A stretch of 26,808 nt of DNA from an uncultured Aquimonas sp. (lineage in GTDB: Bacteria > Pseudomonadota > Gammaproteobacteria > Xanthomonadales > Xanthomonadaceae), in the NCBI RefSeq assembly GCF_937888285.1, contig NZ_CALART010000083.1, positions 1 through 26,808 of the forward strand, written 5' to 3'. The notes under the pieces are model-generated. The model worked only from the letters and a program-made list of their open reading frames with translations, searched no databases and was not told the DNA's origin. A program made the position numbers and the translations under genes. Shown piece by piece: positions 7,561-15,476 of the stretch; positions within the stretch are counted from its first letter, which is position 1, and every line of letters begins with the position of its first letter.

Positions 7561-9471
7561 TTACTCGCGACCCGTGACGATGCGCAGGATCGCCGGCACG
7601 TCGCTTTCGAGTACACCGCGACGGGCGCGCGCCAGGTGCAGCTGGTCCACGAAGCCCCCGGCATCGGGCGGCAGCGCGCCCACCAGCTGGCTGTCGTCGC
7701 CGCGCAGCAGCAGCGCGCCCTCGCCGGCCGCGCTGTACAGATCGATGCGGCTGCGCTGGTCGCCGCGCACGTGCACCACCAGCGATGGCGGCTGCGGATC
7801 GGGGCGCAGGAAACGGCCCTGGTCACCGCGATGGCAAGCCTCGTCAGCGACCAGCTGCCGCAGCGAGGGCAGCAGGTCGGTCTGCTGGAAGGACTCGCGG
7901 ATCTCGCCCGCAGGCAGGCCGCTGGCGCCGGCCACCAGCATCGGCACCCGCGCCAGCGCGCGCTCGCCGTAGCGCTCGCGCTCTTCGGGGCGCAGCGGGG
8001 TCATGCTGCGGTGGTCGCCGAGCACGATCAGCACGCCTTCGCGCAGGAAGCCGCTGGCCTCCAGCGCGCGGTAGAACTCGCCGAAGGCGCGGTCGGCGCG
8101 GCGGAAGGCGGCCTCTTCGCTGAGCGCCCCGCTGTCGCGGTCGAGGAAGGGCGGGTGCGCCTCCACGTTCAGCAGGAAGCTGATCCAGGGCCGGGCCGGC
8201 GCATCCGGCAGCCACTGCAGCACGCGCCGATACAGCGCAGCGTCGTCGGCCGCATTGAACGGCCCACGCGGCATGCCGGCATAGAACGGATGCTCCGCGC
8301 CTTCCCAGTAGTCGAACTCCAGCGCCTTGAACCAGCTCGGCTTGTCGAGGAAGCCGAGGTCGCCGGTGGTGAAGAAGCCGCTCCAGTAGCCGTGCTCCCG
8401 CAGGGCACGCGGCAGCGCAGTGGCCGGGTCCTCGAAACCGGCGAAGGCCTTGAGGCTGGCGTAGCGGCCGGGCTGCGGCAGCGGGTAGTCACCCGCGATC
8501 AGCGCGATCAAACCGTGGTCGGTGGTGAAGCCGTTGGCGTGGAAGGCGCTGAACCAGGTGTTGGCGCGGGCGACGGCGTCGAACTCCGGCACCCAGCTGT
8601 CGCTGTCGGCTGCGGCCTCACGGCCGAGCCCGCTGTGGTAGGTCGACAGCGACTCCCAGATCAGCACCAGCACGTTCGGGCGTCGCGCTTGCCCGGCTTC
8701 GCAGTGCAGCGCCGGGGCCTGGACGCGCTGTTCGAGCGCCTGCACGAAGGCCGGGCTGTAGGTCTGGGACACGCCCTGCTCGCGATGCAGCTGCCACAGG
8801 TTCATGAAGGAATCGCCGTTGACGTGGGCCGGCGCCGTGCCGCCCAGCGCCGCGCCCAGGCCCAGCATCAGCACGCCGCCAGCGCCCAGGGCCGCGGCCC
8901 GCCGCGGATGCCGCGGCTGCGGCCACAGGCTCAGCGCCAGTACGCCCAGGCCGAGCAGGGCCAATCCCGGCAGCAGCACCGGCTGCTGCTGCAGGATGGC
9001 GCGGACAAAGCGTTCGGTGGCGTCCCACTCGGCGCCGAACTTGAAGACATCCAGCAGATACAGGCGCGTGTTGAGCACGCTGATGATCGAGAAGTCGGCC
9101 AGCATCAACAGCAGCAGCACGACCGCCAGCAGCATGCCCAGCCCGCGCAGCAGGCCGCGCGGCAGCCACAGGCCGAGCGCCACGCTGCCAAGGCCGAGGG
9201 CCAGCAGCCAGGCATCGTGGCCGAAGGCGGCGCGGCCCATGCAGCCGCCGCAATTGGCATTCGGCCCGAACACCGCCTCGACCTTCAGCGCGCGCAGCAC
9301 GGCGACCAGCACCAGCGCCGCTGCCAGCAGGTAGGGCGCCGACCGGTGCAGGGCTTTCAGCAGGCGGCCGAGCGATGAAGCGGTGGATGAGGGCACGTCG
9401 GACTCGAAACCGGAAATCGAAGGCGCGCCATGATGCGTGAAGCCGCCGTCGCCTGCAGCGATGCGGATCAT
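7561..9471 (-). CDS. LtaS-like membrane sulfatase-fold phosphotransferase (LTA synthase family)
   Basis: About 636 residues: an N-terminal block of roughly five membrane helices (about 46-215), then a periplasmic alkaline-phosphatase-superfamily domain. The metal and nucleophile residues known from LtaS appear in order: E273 in VLIWESLS, T316 in NGFTTDHG (nucleophile position), H439 in NVEAHPPF, and D486-H487 in VLGDHRSM. In Gram-negatives this family transfers phosphoglycerol or phosphoethanolamine to periplasmic glucans or lipids, or acts as a hydrolase; the substrate here is unknown. The start is uncertain: ATG 9471 gives a 45-residue leader before the first helix and overlaps the likely promoter zone of the divergent peptidase gene, and a GTG at 9396 is possible. 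It is followed closely by the acyltransferase gene, which suggests a shared envelope-lipid role. Confidence 0.85.
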   Translation of the reverse strand: MIRIAAGDGGFTHHGAPSISGFESDVPSSTASSLGRLLKALHRSAPYLLAAALVLVAVLRALKVEAVFGPNANCGGCMGRAAFGHDAWLLALGLGSVALGLWLPRGLLRGLGMLLAVVLLLLMLADFSIISVLNTRLYLLDVFKFGAEWDATERFVRAILQQQPVLLPGLALLGLGVLALSLWPQPRHPRRAAALGAGGVLMLGLGAALGGTAPAHVNGDSFMNLWQLHREQGVSQTYSPAFVQALEQRVQAPALHCEAGQARRPNVLVLIWESLSTYHSGLGREAAADSDSWVPEFDAVARANTWFSAFHANGFTTDHGLIALIAGDYPLPQPGRYASLKAFAGFEDPATALPRALREHGYWSGFFTTGDLGFLDKPSWFKALEFDYWEGAEHPFYAGMPRGPFNAADDAALYRRVLQWLPDAPARPWISFLLNVEAHPPFLDRDSGALSEEAAFRRADRAFGEFYRALEASGFLREGVLIVLGDHRSMTPLRPEERERYGERALARVPMLVAGASGLPAGEIRESFQQTDLLPSLRQLVADEACHRGDQGRFLRPDPQPPSLVVHVRGDQRSRIDLYSAAGEGALLLRGDDSQLVGALPPDAGGFVDQLHLARARRGVLESDVPAILRIVTGRE

Positions 9472-9487
9472 GGCCGTGCGGGCTGGC

Positions 9488-9493
9488 TACACT
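9488..9493 (+). promoter_or_regulatory. Candidate -10 box (TACACT) for leaderless M23 peptidase transcript
   Basis: TACACT ends six bases before the ATG at 9500, so transcription would start at about the A of the start codon. No Shine-Dalgarno sequence is present. The -35 side is weak. It lies in the very short gap between divergent genes. Confidence 0.45.
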
Positions 9494-9499
9494 TCGGCG

Positions 9500-10399
9500 A
9501 TGCGCCGAAGCCTGCCCCTGCTGATCGCCATCGCCCTGGCCCTGCCCGCCGGTGCGCAGACCGTCTACAAGCTGGTCCGGCCCGACGGCACGGTGCACTA
9601 CACCGATCGCCGGCCGGCGGACATCGATGGCGTCGAAACGATCCAGGTGCGCGCCGAGGTGCAGCAGATCGCCCGCCTGCGCGTCGAGTCCGACCGCGAG
9701 CTGCGCCACGCCGTGGTCGGCAACGTCCTGCACGGGCCGCTGGAAATCCGCCTGCTCGCCGCCGAGGCCAGCAACCTGCAGAGCGAGCCCGCCCTGCCCC
9801 TGCGCACCGTGCTGGCGGGCGAGGGCGAACAGCGGGTGGCGGTGTTCGGGCCGCTGGACCCGGCCCAGGGCTGGGGCTTCTCGCTGCAGCTGCAGGCCAT
9901 GCCCGGCGACCCGCGCGCCGTGCACCAGGACGTCGACTACGCCCTGCCCTTCGACAGCGGCGGCTGGCGGATCGACCAGGGCTGGGGCGGCCGCTTCAGC
10001 CATACCTCGCCCGAGTCCCGGCATGCGGTCGACTTCAGCGCCCCCGAGGGCACGCCGGTGCTGGCGGCGCGCGAGGGCGTGGTGATGCAGATCGCCGACG
10101 ACTTCCGCGGCGCCGGTCTCGATCTGGAGAAGTACGGCGCGCGCGCCAACTTTGTCCGCGTGCTGCACTCAGACGGCAGCATGGGCCTGTATGCGCACCT
10201 CGCCCCGGAGTCGGCGCGGGTGCGGCCGGGCGCGCGGGTGCGCGCTGGCCAGGTGATCGGCGCAGTCGGCAGCACCGGCTATTCCACCGGCCCGCACCTG
10301 CACTTCGTGGTGCAGGTGAACCGCGGGCTGAAGCTGGAATCGGTGCCCTTCCGCATGCAGGGGCCGAGCGGCGCGTTGCGCATTCCGGGCGCGCCCTGA
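9500..10399 (+). CDS. Secreted M23 (LytM-type) metallopeptidase with N-terminal DUF4124
   Basis: 299 residues. A signal peptide covers 1-20 (MRRSLPLLIAIALALPAGAQ). A DUF4124 motif follows directly (YKLVRPDGTVHYTDRRP, 23-39). The peptidase domain is at about 155-285: H175 and D178 in RHAVDFSAPEG, and the HLH zinc motif at 266-268 in GPHLHF. These residues match an active M23 enzyme that cuts peptidoglycan cross-links in the periplasm, rather than a degenerate activator. The ATG at 9500 is favoured because the signal peptide begins there; upstream in-frame ATGs add an unlikely leader. It is divergent from the LtaS-like gene and 99 bases ahead of prfC, which has its own promoter-like sequence. 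Confidence 0.9.
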   Translation: MRRSLPLLIAIALALPAGAQTVYKLVRPDGTVHYTDRRPADIDGVETIQVRAEVQQIARLRVESDRELRHAVVGNVLHGPLEIRLLAAEASNLQSEPALPLRTVLAGEGEQRVAVFGPLDPAQGWGFSLQLQAMPGDPRAVHQDVDYALPFDSGGWRIDQGWGGRFSHTSPESRHAVDFSAPEGTPVLAAREGVVMQIADDFRGAGLDLEKYGARANFVRVLHSDGSMGLYAHLAPESARVRPGARVRAGQVIGAVGSTGYSTGPHLHFVVQVNRGLKLESVPFRMQGPSGALRIPGAP

Positions 10400-10443
10400 C
10401 CCGGTAGCACGGGAGCCGCGCGGGCGGGTCTCGGGCGCTGCGG

Positions 10444-10449
10444 TAGAAT
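10444..10449 (+). promoter_or_regulatory. Candidate prfC promoter -10 box (TAGAAT)
   Basis: TAGAAT sits inside the short palindrome GCGG-TAGAAT-CCGC, 49 bases before the prfC ATG, with a C/T-rich stretch downstream. No good -35 is visible at normal spacing. Confidence 0.6.
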
Positions 10450-10498
10450 CCGCGCCCCTTTGCTGCCCTGAGCGTCGCTGCACGGCGACCGCCTGCCC

Positions 10499-12106
10499 AT
10501 GATCACCGAAGCCGCGAAAGAGGCGATGCGTCGCCGCACCTTCGCCATCATTTCCCATCCCGACGCCGGCAAGACCACGCTGACCGAGAAGCTGCTGCTG
10601 TTCGGCGGCGCGATCCAGATGGCCGGCTCGGTCAAGGGCCGCAAGGCCGCGCGCCATGCGACCTCCGACTGGATGGCACTGGAAAAGGAGCGCGGCATCT
10701 CGGTGACCAGCTCGGTGATGCAGTTCCCCTACGAGGGCCGCATCGTCAACCTGCTGGACACGCCCGGCCACGCCGACTTCGGCGAGGACACCTATCGCGT
10801 GCTCACCGCGGTCGACTCGGCGCTGATGGTGATCGACGTCGCCAAGGGCGTGGAGGAACGCACGATCAAGCTGATGGAGGTCTGCCGCCTGCGCGACACG
10901 CCGATCATGAGCTTCATCAACAAGCTCGACCGCGAGGGCAAGGACCCGATCGAGCTGCTGGATGAAATCGAACAGGTGCTGGGCATCGCCTGCGCCCCGA
11001 TCACCTGGCCCATCGGCATGGGCAAGCGCCTCAAGGGCGTGGTGCATCTCGTCACCGGCGAGGTCCATGTGTTCGAGTCGGGCCGCAATTTCACCCGCCA
11101 GGACTCGACCATCTTCCCGAGTCTCGATGACCCCGGCCTCGCCAAGCTGGTCGGCGCCGAACTGCTGGACGAGGCTCGCGAGCAGCTGGAGCTGGTGCAG
11201 GGCGCGGCCCAGCCTTTCAGCCTCGATGACTACCTGGCCGGCAAGCAGACCCCGGTGTTCTTCGGTTCGGCGGTGAACAACTTCGGCGTGCAGCTACTGC
11301 TGGACTTCTTCGTCGAGCACGCACCCTCGCCGCGCCCGCGTGCCACCAGCACCCGCGAGGTGGCGCCCGGCGAGGAGCCGCTGACCGGCTTCGTGTTCAA
11401 GATCCAGGCCAACATGGACCCGCAGCACCGCGACCGCGTGGCCTTCATGCGCATCTGCTCCGGCCACTTCACCGCCGGCATGAAGACCTTCCACGTGCGT
11501 ACCGGCAAGGACATGAAGATCGCCAACGCGCTGACCTTCATGGCTTCCGACCGCGAGATCGCCGTCGAGGCCTGGCCGGGCGATGTGATCGGCATCCACA
11601 ACCACGGCACCATCTCGATCGGCGACAGCTTCACCGAGGGCGAGCCGCTGTTCTTCACCGGCATTCCCAACTTCGCGCCCGAACTCTTCCGCCGCGCGCG
11701 CCTGCGCGACCCGCTCAAGCTGAAGCAGCTTCAGAAAGGCCTGGCCCAGCTCAGCGAAGAAGGCGCCACCCAGTTCTTCAAGCCGCTGATGAGCAACGAC
11801 CTGATCTTGGGCGCGGTCGGCGTGCTGCAGTTCGACGTGGTGGCGTATCGCCTGAAGGACGAGTACAGCGTCGACGCCAGCTTCGAGCAGGTCGGCGTCG
11901 CCACCACCCGCTGGATCCGCTGCGACAACGCCAAGAAGCTCGAAGAGTTCCGCGAGCGCAACGCCAACAACCTGGCCATCGATGCAGCGGGTCACCTGGT
12001 CTATCTGGCACCTTCGCGGGTCAATCTACAGCTGACACAGGAGCGCTGGCCGGAGGTGCGCTTCGATGCGACGCGCGAGCACGCGCAGGCGGTCGGGGTG
12101 GATTGA
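10499..12106 (+). CDS. prfC: Peptide chain release factor 3 (RF3)
   Basis: A 535-residue translational GTPase (E. coli RF3 is 529) that recycles RF1/RF2 from the ribosome after termination. GTPase motifs: G1 SHPDAGKT (19-26), the switch I region with KERGISVTSSVMQFPY, G3 DTPGHADFGEDTYR, and G4 NKLDRE. The TWPIGMGKRLKGVVHL stretch and the C-terminal RF3 domain are intact, so the gene is full length. The ATG at 10499 gives the standard RF3 N-terminus; there is no strong ribosome site. It is probably monocistronic, with a TAGAAT box upstream and REP palindromes starting 33 bases after the stop codon that could end or protect the transcript. Confidence 0.98.
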   Translation: MITEAAKEAMRRRTFAIISHPDAGKTTLTEKLLLFGGAIQMAGSVKGRKAARHATSDWMALEKERGISVTSSVMQFPYEGRIVNLLDTPGHADFGEDTYRVLTAVDSALMVIDVAKGVEERTIKLMEVCRLRDTPIMSFINKLDREGKDPIELLDEIEQVLGIACAPITWPIGMGKRLKGVVHLVTGEVHVFESGRNFTRQDSTIFPSLDDPGLAKLVGAELLDEAREQLELVQGAAQPFSLDDYLAGKQTPVFFGSAVNNFGVQLLLDFFVEHAPSPRPRATSTREVAPGEEPLTGFVFKIQANMDPQHRDRVAFMRICSGHFTAGMKTFHVRTGKDMKIANALTFMASDREIAVEAWPGDVIGIHNHGTISIGDSFTEGEPLFFTGIPNFAPELFRRARLRDPLKLKQLQKGLAQLSEEGATQFFKPLMSNDLILGAVGVLQFDVVAYRLKDEYSVDASFEQVGVATTRWIRCDNAKKLEEFRERNANNLAIDAAGHLVYLAPSRVNLQLTQERWPEVRFDATREHAQAVGVD

Positions 12107-12130
12107 GGCCGGGTTGCTGCGGCGGCGCGC

Positions 12131-12532
12131 GTGTTTGTTGGTGCGCCATAGGCGCACCCCACTCGATCGGGCTTGTCGGCTTCGATGCGGGCACTGCGTC
12201 TCTCGTGATTGTTGGTGCGCCACGGGCGCACCCTACGCGATCGGTCTTGTCGGCTTCGATGCGGGCACTGCGTCTCTCGTGTTTGTTGGTGCGCCACAGG
12301 CGCACCCTACGCGATCGGTCTTGTCGGCTTCGATGCGGGCACTGCGTCTCTCGTGTTTGTTGGTGCGCCACGGGCGCACCCTACGCGATCGGGCTTGTCG
12401 GCTTCGATGCGGGCACTGCGTCGCTCGTGATTGTTGGTGCGCCACAGGCGCACCCTACGCGATCGGGCTTGTAGGCTTCGATGGAGGCGCGGCGTCGTTC
12501 GCCGTCGTAGGGTGCGCCTGCGGCGCACCAAC
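12131..12532. repeat. Left REP array: five 74-bp direct repeats plus one inverted REP
   Basis: Five units start at 12131, 12205, 12279, 12353 and 12427, exactly 74 bp apart. Each has a perfect 8-bp palindrome GGTGCGCC-NNN-GGCGCACC (stems begin at 12140, 12214, 12288, 12362, 12436) followed by a conserved spacer (CGATCGG..TTGTCGGCTTCGATGCGGGCACTG in two parts). Only the loop varies (ATA, ACG, ACA, ACG, ACA). Four of the five carry CTAC after the stem, i.e. GTAG 5' of the hairpin on the minus strand; the first has CCAC. A sixth REP in the opposite orientation, GTAG-GGTGCGCC-TGC-GGCGCACC, ends the array at 12507-12530. These are GTAG-type REPs like the SMAG elements of Stenotrophomonas. Confidence 0.95.
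12362..12532. repeat. 171-bp direct repeat flanking the RAYT gene (left copy; right copy 13295-13465)
   Basis: Positions 12362-12532 and 13295-13465 align without gaps at an offset of 933 bp, with about eight mismatches by eye. Each copy contains forward REP, forward REP, reverse REP. Similarity on the right copy starts exactly at the first base of a REP stem and stops after CACCAAC. The RAYT gene is therefore bracketed by long direct repeats. Confidence 0.88.
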
Positions 12533-12700
12533 CCACTCGACTGACACTCGACTGCGGCGAGGCCCACCGCCTGACCACGCCTGCGTGGGTGTGCGCTCCA
12601 TCCGAAGGCGATTTCCGACAAAGGTTCGGGTGGTTCTCCGACTCCGATTCGAGCCGTTTCTCGGACGCGGACCGTCCGGCACGCCGGCCATGCTTCGAGC
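12533..12700. other. 168-base gap between REP array and RAYT gene
   Basis: No gene is seen. It holds a degenerate relative of the reverse-unit spacer (the CGACTGAC...GCGAGGCCC part resembles 13470-13500) and a small hairpin CCACGC-CT-GCGTGG at 12575-12588. The RAYT promoter presumably lies here, but no clear box is visible. Confidence 0.5.
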
Positions 12701-13285
12701 ATGTCCGAGTATCGACGCGTCTGGCTGCCGGGCGGCACCTTCTTCTTCACCGTGAACCTTCAGGATCGCAGCAGTGATCTGCTGATGGCGCACGTGGATG
12801 CACTGCGGGCGGCTTTCGCGCGCACCCGTCGCGATCGACCGTTCCAGCTGATCGCAGCGGTCGCATTGCCCGACCACCTGCATGTGCTCTGGACGCTTCC
12901 CGTCGGCGATGCGGACAACTCGACGCGCTGGCGGCAGATCAAATCGCTGTTCACGCGCGAGGTTGGAGCGCGGGGTCTTCCGCGCGAGAGCCAGTCCCAC
13001 CGACGCGAGGCCGCGGTCTGGCAGCGACGCTACTGGGAGCGCGCGATCCGCGACGACAACGACCTGCGCGCGCACATCGACTACATCCATTACAACCCGG
13101 TACGTCACGGCTGGGTCGAACGCGCGCGTGATTGGCCGCATTCGAGCTTCCATCGCTATGTGCGCGACGGGGTGTTGAGCGTGGATTGGGGTACGAGCCT
13201 GCGGAGGTTCGCGCATTCTGCGGGGGAGCGAACTGCGGCCGTCGAAGCTGCGGGCGGATCGCAACCGCATGGTCAATCAAGATGA
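12701..13285 (+). CDS. REP-associated tyrosine transposase (RAYT, Y1_Tnp/IS200-like)
   Basis: A 194-residue single-strand DNA transposase of the HUH Y1 type, related to TnpA of IS200/IS605 and thought to move or amplify REP palindromes. The metal-binding HUH motif is PDHLHVLW with H59 and H61. The catalytic-tyrosine helix is the family signature DYIHYNPVRHGWV at 127-139, with Y128 the likely nucleophile. The N-terminus (YRRVWLPGGTFFFTVNL) and WQRRYWERAIRDD (107-119) are also typical. The C-terminal ~25 residues after WGTSLRRF are low in conservation and may be variable. All key residues are intact, so the protein should be active. It lies between two REP arrays, the usual RAYT arrangement; it is not an insertion sequence with terminal inverted repeats. 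Confidence 0.95.
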   Translation: MSEYRRVWLPGGTFFFTVNLQDRSSDLLMAHVDALRAAFARTRRDRPFQLIAAVALPDHLHVLWTLPVGDADNSTRWRQIKSLFTREVGARGLPRESQSHRREAAVWQRRYWERAIRDDNDLRAHIDYIHYNPVRHGWVERARDWPHSSFHRYVRDGVLSVDWGTSLRRFAHSAGERTAAVEAAGGSQPHGQSR

Positions 13286-13294
13286 GCTCAGGGC

Positions 13295-13612
13295 GGTGCG
13301 CCACAGGCGCACCCTACGCGATCGGTCTCGTCGGCTTCGATGAGGGCACTGCGTCGCTCGTGGTTGTTGGTGCGCCTCAGGCGCACCCTACGCGATCGAG
13401 CTTGTGGGCTTCGATGGAGGCGCGGCGTCGTTCGCCGTCGTAGGGTGCGCCTGCGGCGCACCAACGACTGCGACTGACGAAGCCGCTCCAACAAGGCCCG
13501 CCACCTGCCCACGAATAGGCTGCGCCTGCGGCGCGCCTACGACTACGACTGACGCAGCCGCTTCAACGAAGCCCGCCACTCCACTACGCATGGGATTCGC
13601 CCGCAGCGCACC
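13295..13612. repeat. Right REP array: two forward units, one intact and two decayed reverse units
   Basis: Forward REPs begin at 13295 and 13369 (74 bp apart), and an intact reverse REP (GTAG-GGTGCGCC-TGC-GGCGCACC) at 13440-13462. About 75 bases on, ATAG-GCTGCGCC-TGC-GGCGCGCC starts at 13515, and a more eroded copy (GGATTCGCC-CGC-AGCGCACC) is at 13593-13612. The spacers between reverse units are related (CGACTGACGAAGCCGCT.. and CGACTGACGCAGCCGCT..). The array fills the gap between the RAYT gene and the regA-like gene and reaches to about 20 bases from that gene's end. Confidence 0.9.
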
Positions 13613-13634
13613 TGTTTCGCATCGAACCGCAGCA

Positions 13635-14174
13635 TCAACCGCCCGGCCCCGGCCGCTTGGCCAGCTTCCGCTGCAGACTCCGCCTGTGCATGCCAAGCAG
13701 GCGGGCAGCGGCGGAGAGATTGCCTTCGGTTTCGTGCAGGGCCTGCTGGATGTGCTCCCACTCGATGCGCGCCAGCGGGGTCATCTGCTCCGGCGCCAGC
13801 GGAGCGCCCTCTCCTTCGTCCTCGCCGCGCAGTGCACGCAGGATGGCGTCGGCGCTGGACGGCTTGGGCAGGTAGTTGATTGCGCCGCGTTTGATGGCGT
13901 CGACCGCGGTAGCGACGCTGGCGTAGCCGGTCAGCAGCAGGATGCGCAGTTCGGGCTGCAGCGCGCGCAGCGGTTCGATCAGGCTCAGGCTGCTCTCGCT
14001 GCCCAGCTTCAGATCGAGCACGGCGTAGTCGAAGTGCTGAGTCGTCGCGCGCTGCAGGGCCTGCGCTGCGTCCTGTACCCAGACGCAGCGCAGCCCGCGC
14101 TTCTCCAGCGCGCGCGACAGGCTGCGGCCGAACACCAGGTCGTCCTCGACCAGCAGAGCGCTCGGATCACCCAT
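13635..14174 (-). CDS. regA: RegA/PrrA/ActR-family response regulator
   Basis: 179 residues. Receiver domain: acidic pair D11-D12, phospho-acceptor D54 in AVLDLKLG, T82 in LTGYAS, K104 in NYLPKPSS. An alanine-free acidic/proline linker (115-130) leads to a Fis-type helix-turn-helix at about 138-176 ending in the family hallmark GMHRRSLQRKLAKRP. This short receiver-plus-HTH layout is that of RegA/PrrA/ActR, global redox regulators. Its ATG overlaps the kinase gene's stop (cATGggTGA), which implies translational coupling. It is the last gene of a four-gene minus-strand group; the decayed REP array lies just downstream, and no intrinsic terminator was found. Confidence 0.9.
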   Translation of the reverse strand: MGDPSALLVEDDLVFGRSLSRALEKRGLRCVWVQDAAQALQRATTQHFDYAVLDLKLGSESSLSLIEPLRALQPELRILLLTGYASVATAVDAIKRGAINYLPKPSSADAILRALRGEDEGEGAPLAPEQMTPLARIEWEHIQQALHETEGNLSAAARLLGMHRRSLQRKLAKRPGPGG

Positions 14175-15450
14175 GCGTGGCAGCTGGCTCCGCGGCTGGA
14201 GAACTCAAAAGGGCCGCAAGCGGCAGCCGGACTTCGGCCACGCTGCCGCCCTGCGGATGCGCGCGCAGCCTCAGGCTGCCGCCGAAGTGGTCGACGGTCG
14301 CATGCGACAGCGCAAGGCCCAGCCCGAGGCCCTGCGGCTTGGTGGTCTCGAACAGGGTCTGCAGCCGACGCGCCGCGGCGGATTCAAGCCCCGGTCCGTG
14401 GTCACGCACCGCGAGTTGCAGCGTGTCGCCCTGCAGCGCGACGGCGACCTCGATGCGATCTTCGCCCGCCTCGACCGAGGCGTCGCCTGCATTGTTCAGT
14501 AACGCAAGCAGCAGATGCTCCAGCAGCGGCTCGGGGCGGATCGGTGCCGACACCGAATCCAGACCGATCGCCTGCAGGCGCAGCGCGGGCCGCAGCAGCC
14601 GCCAGCGCTCGATGACCTCGCCGAAGAACTCGCCCGCGGGCAGCGACTGGGCATCAAGGCTCTGCGCCTGCGCGACCAATGACTGCACGCGGGTGCGGCA
14701 CTCGCCAGCCAGCTGGCGCAGGGTGCGCAGGTCCTCCTGCGCCGAGGCATCGTCGGGCGCGAGTTCGAGATCGTCGAGGATCAGCTGCATGCTGCCGAGC
14801 GGCGTGTTCAGCGCATGCGCCAGCGCCGCGGCATGCGCGCCCAGCGCGAGGATGCCCTCGTTGCGCGCGGCCCGTTCGCGCAGGCGCGACAGCTCGCGCT
14901 CGCGTTCCCCCAGCATGTTGCCGAGATAGCGCAGCGCCACCGCGAACAGCAGGGCGCTCAGCAGGAAGTTGATCGCCATGCCCCACAGGTGCAGGTCGAG
15001 CTGCAGTGCGCGGGCGCCGTGCATATGCGGCCAGCCGGGCGCGAACAGAGCGAGCAGCAGATACGCCGCGCAGGCCGACAACCCCACCGCCAGCACCCAG
15101 CGCAGAGGCAGGGCGACCGCGACCAGGGCGATCGGCACCAGGTACAGGGACACGAAAGGATTGGCCGTGCCGGCACTCCAGTACAGCTGCCAGGTCAGCA
15201 GGCCGAGATCAACCGCGAGGTGCAGAGCAAGCTCGAGCGGCGAGCGCGCCAGTCCGCGGTTGCAGCGCCACTGCGCCCAGCTGTTGAACAGGATCAGCAC
15301 CGCCACGCCGGCCCACAGCGGCGGCGGGGCGAAGGGCATGTCCATGCCGCTGATCGCCACCACGATCGCGAGCGGCTGGCCGGCCACCGCCAGCCAGCGC
15401 AGATCCGTGAGCAGACGCAGGAAACCAGGGAGGGAGCGATCGGCGAGCAT
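14167..15450 (-). CDS. regB: RegB/PrrB-like membrane redox sensor histidine kinase
   Basis: 427 residues. About six membrane helices (roughly 15-180), then a DHp domain with H212 in LAHALNTPLGS, N-box N320 (LLNNAGDAS), G1 DHGPG (350-354) and G2 GLGLGLA (374-380). Two RegB-specific features are visible: AGTANPF at 93-99, close to the quinone-binding GGxxNPF heptapeptide between helices, and C251 in AGECRTRVQSL, at the place of the redox-active cysteine of Rhodobacter RegB. The first glycine of the heptapeptide is alanine here. Starting at 15450 leaves 26 bases to the chrA stop; longer frames upstream only shadow chrA. It probably reports quinone-pool redox state to the RegA-like partner it overlaps. 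Confidence 0.88.
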   Translation of the reverse strand: MLADRSLPGFLRLLTDLRWLAVAGQPLAIVVAISGMDMPFAPPPLWAGVAVLILFNSWAQWRCNRGLARSPLELALHLAVDLGLLTWQLYWSAGTANPFVSLYLVPIALVAVALPLRWVLAVGLSACAAYLLLALFAPGWPHMHGARALQLDLHLWGMAINFLLSALLFAVALRYLGNMLGERERELSRLRERAARNEGILALGAHAAALAHALNTPLGSMQLILDDLELAPDDASAQEDLRTLRQLAGECRTRVQSLVAQAQSLDAQSLPAGEFFGEVIERWRLLRPALRLQAIGLDSVSAPIRPEPLLEHLLLALLNNAGDASVEAGEDRIEVAVALQGDTLQLAVRDHGPGLESAAARRLQTLFETTKPQGLGLGLALSHATVDHFGGSLRLRAHPQGGSVAEVRLPLAALLSSPAAEPAATHG

Positions 15451-15476
15451 GGGCGCGCAGTATGCCGCTGGCGGCC

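Noticed and set aside
6898..9378. An 826-codon plus-strand frame opposite the acyltransferase and LtaS-like genes
   Set aside because: It spans two real minus-strand genes and the gap between them, has Gln/His/Ala-rich content and no recognisable family.
12131..12532. CRISPR array
   Set aside because: Units are near-identical over all 74 bp with no variable spacers, carry a REP palindrome, and no cas gene is near.
12001..12755. Open frames running through the REP arrays on both strands with repeated WCATGAPYAIG-like or MAHQQTRETQ-like blocks
   Set aside because: They are translations of the 74-bp repeats, whose length is not a multiple of three; no ribosome site or family similarity.
12701..13285. 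IS200/IS605 insertion sequence
   Set aside because: The transposase is of the RAYT branch and is embedded in REPs; no subterminal IS hairpins or partner tnpB.
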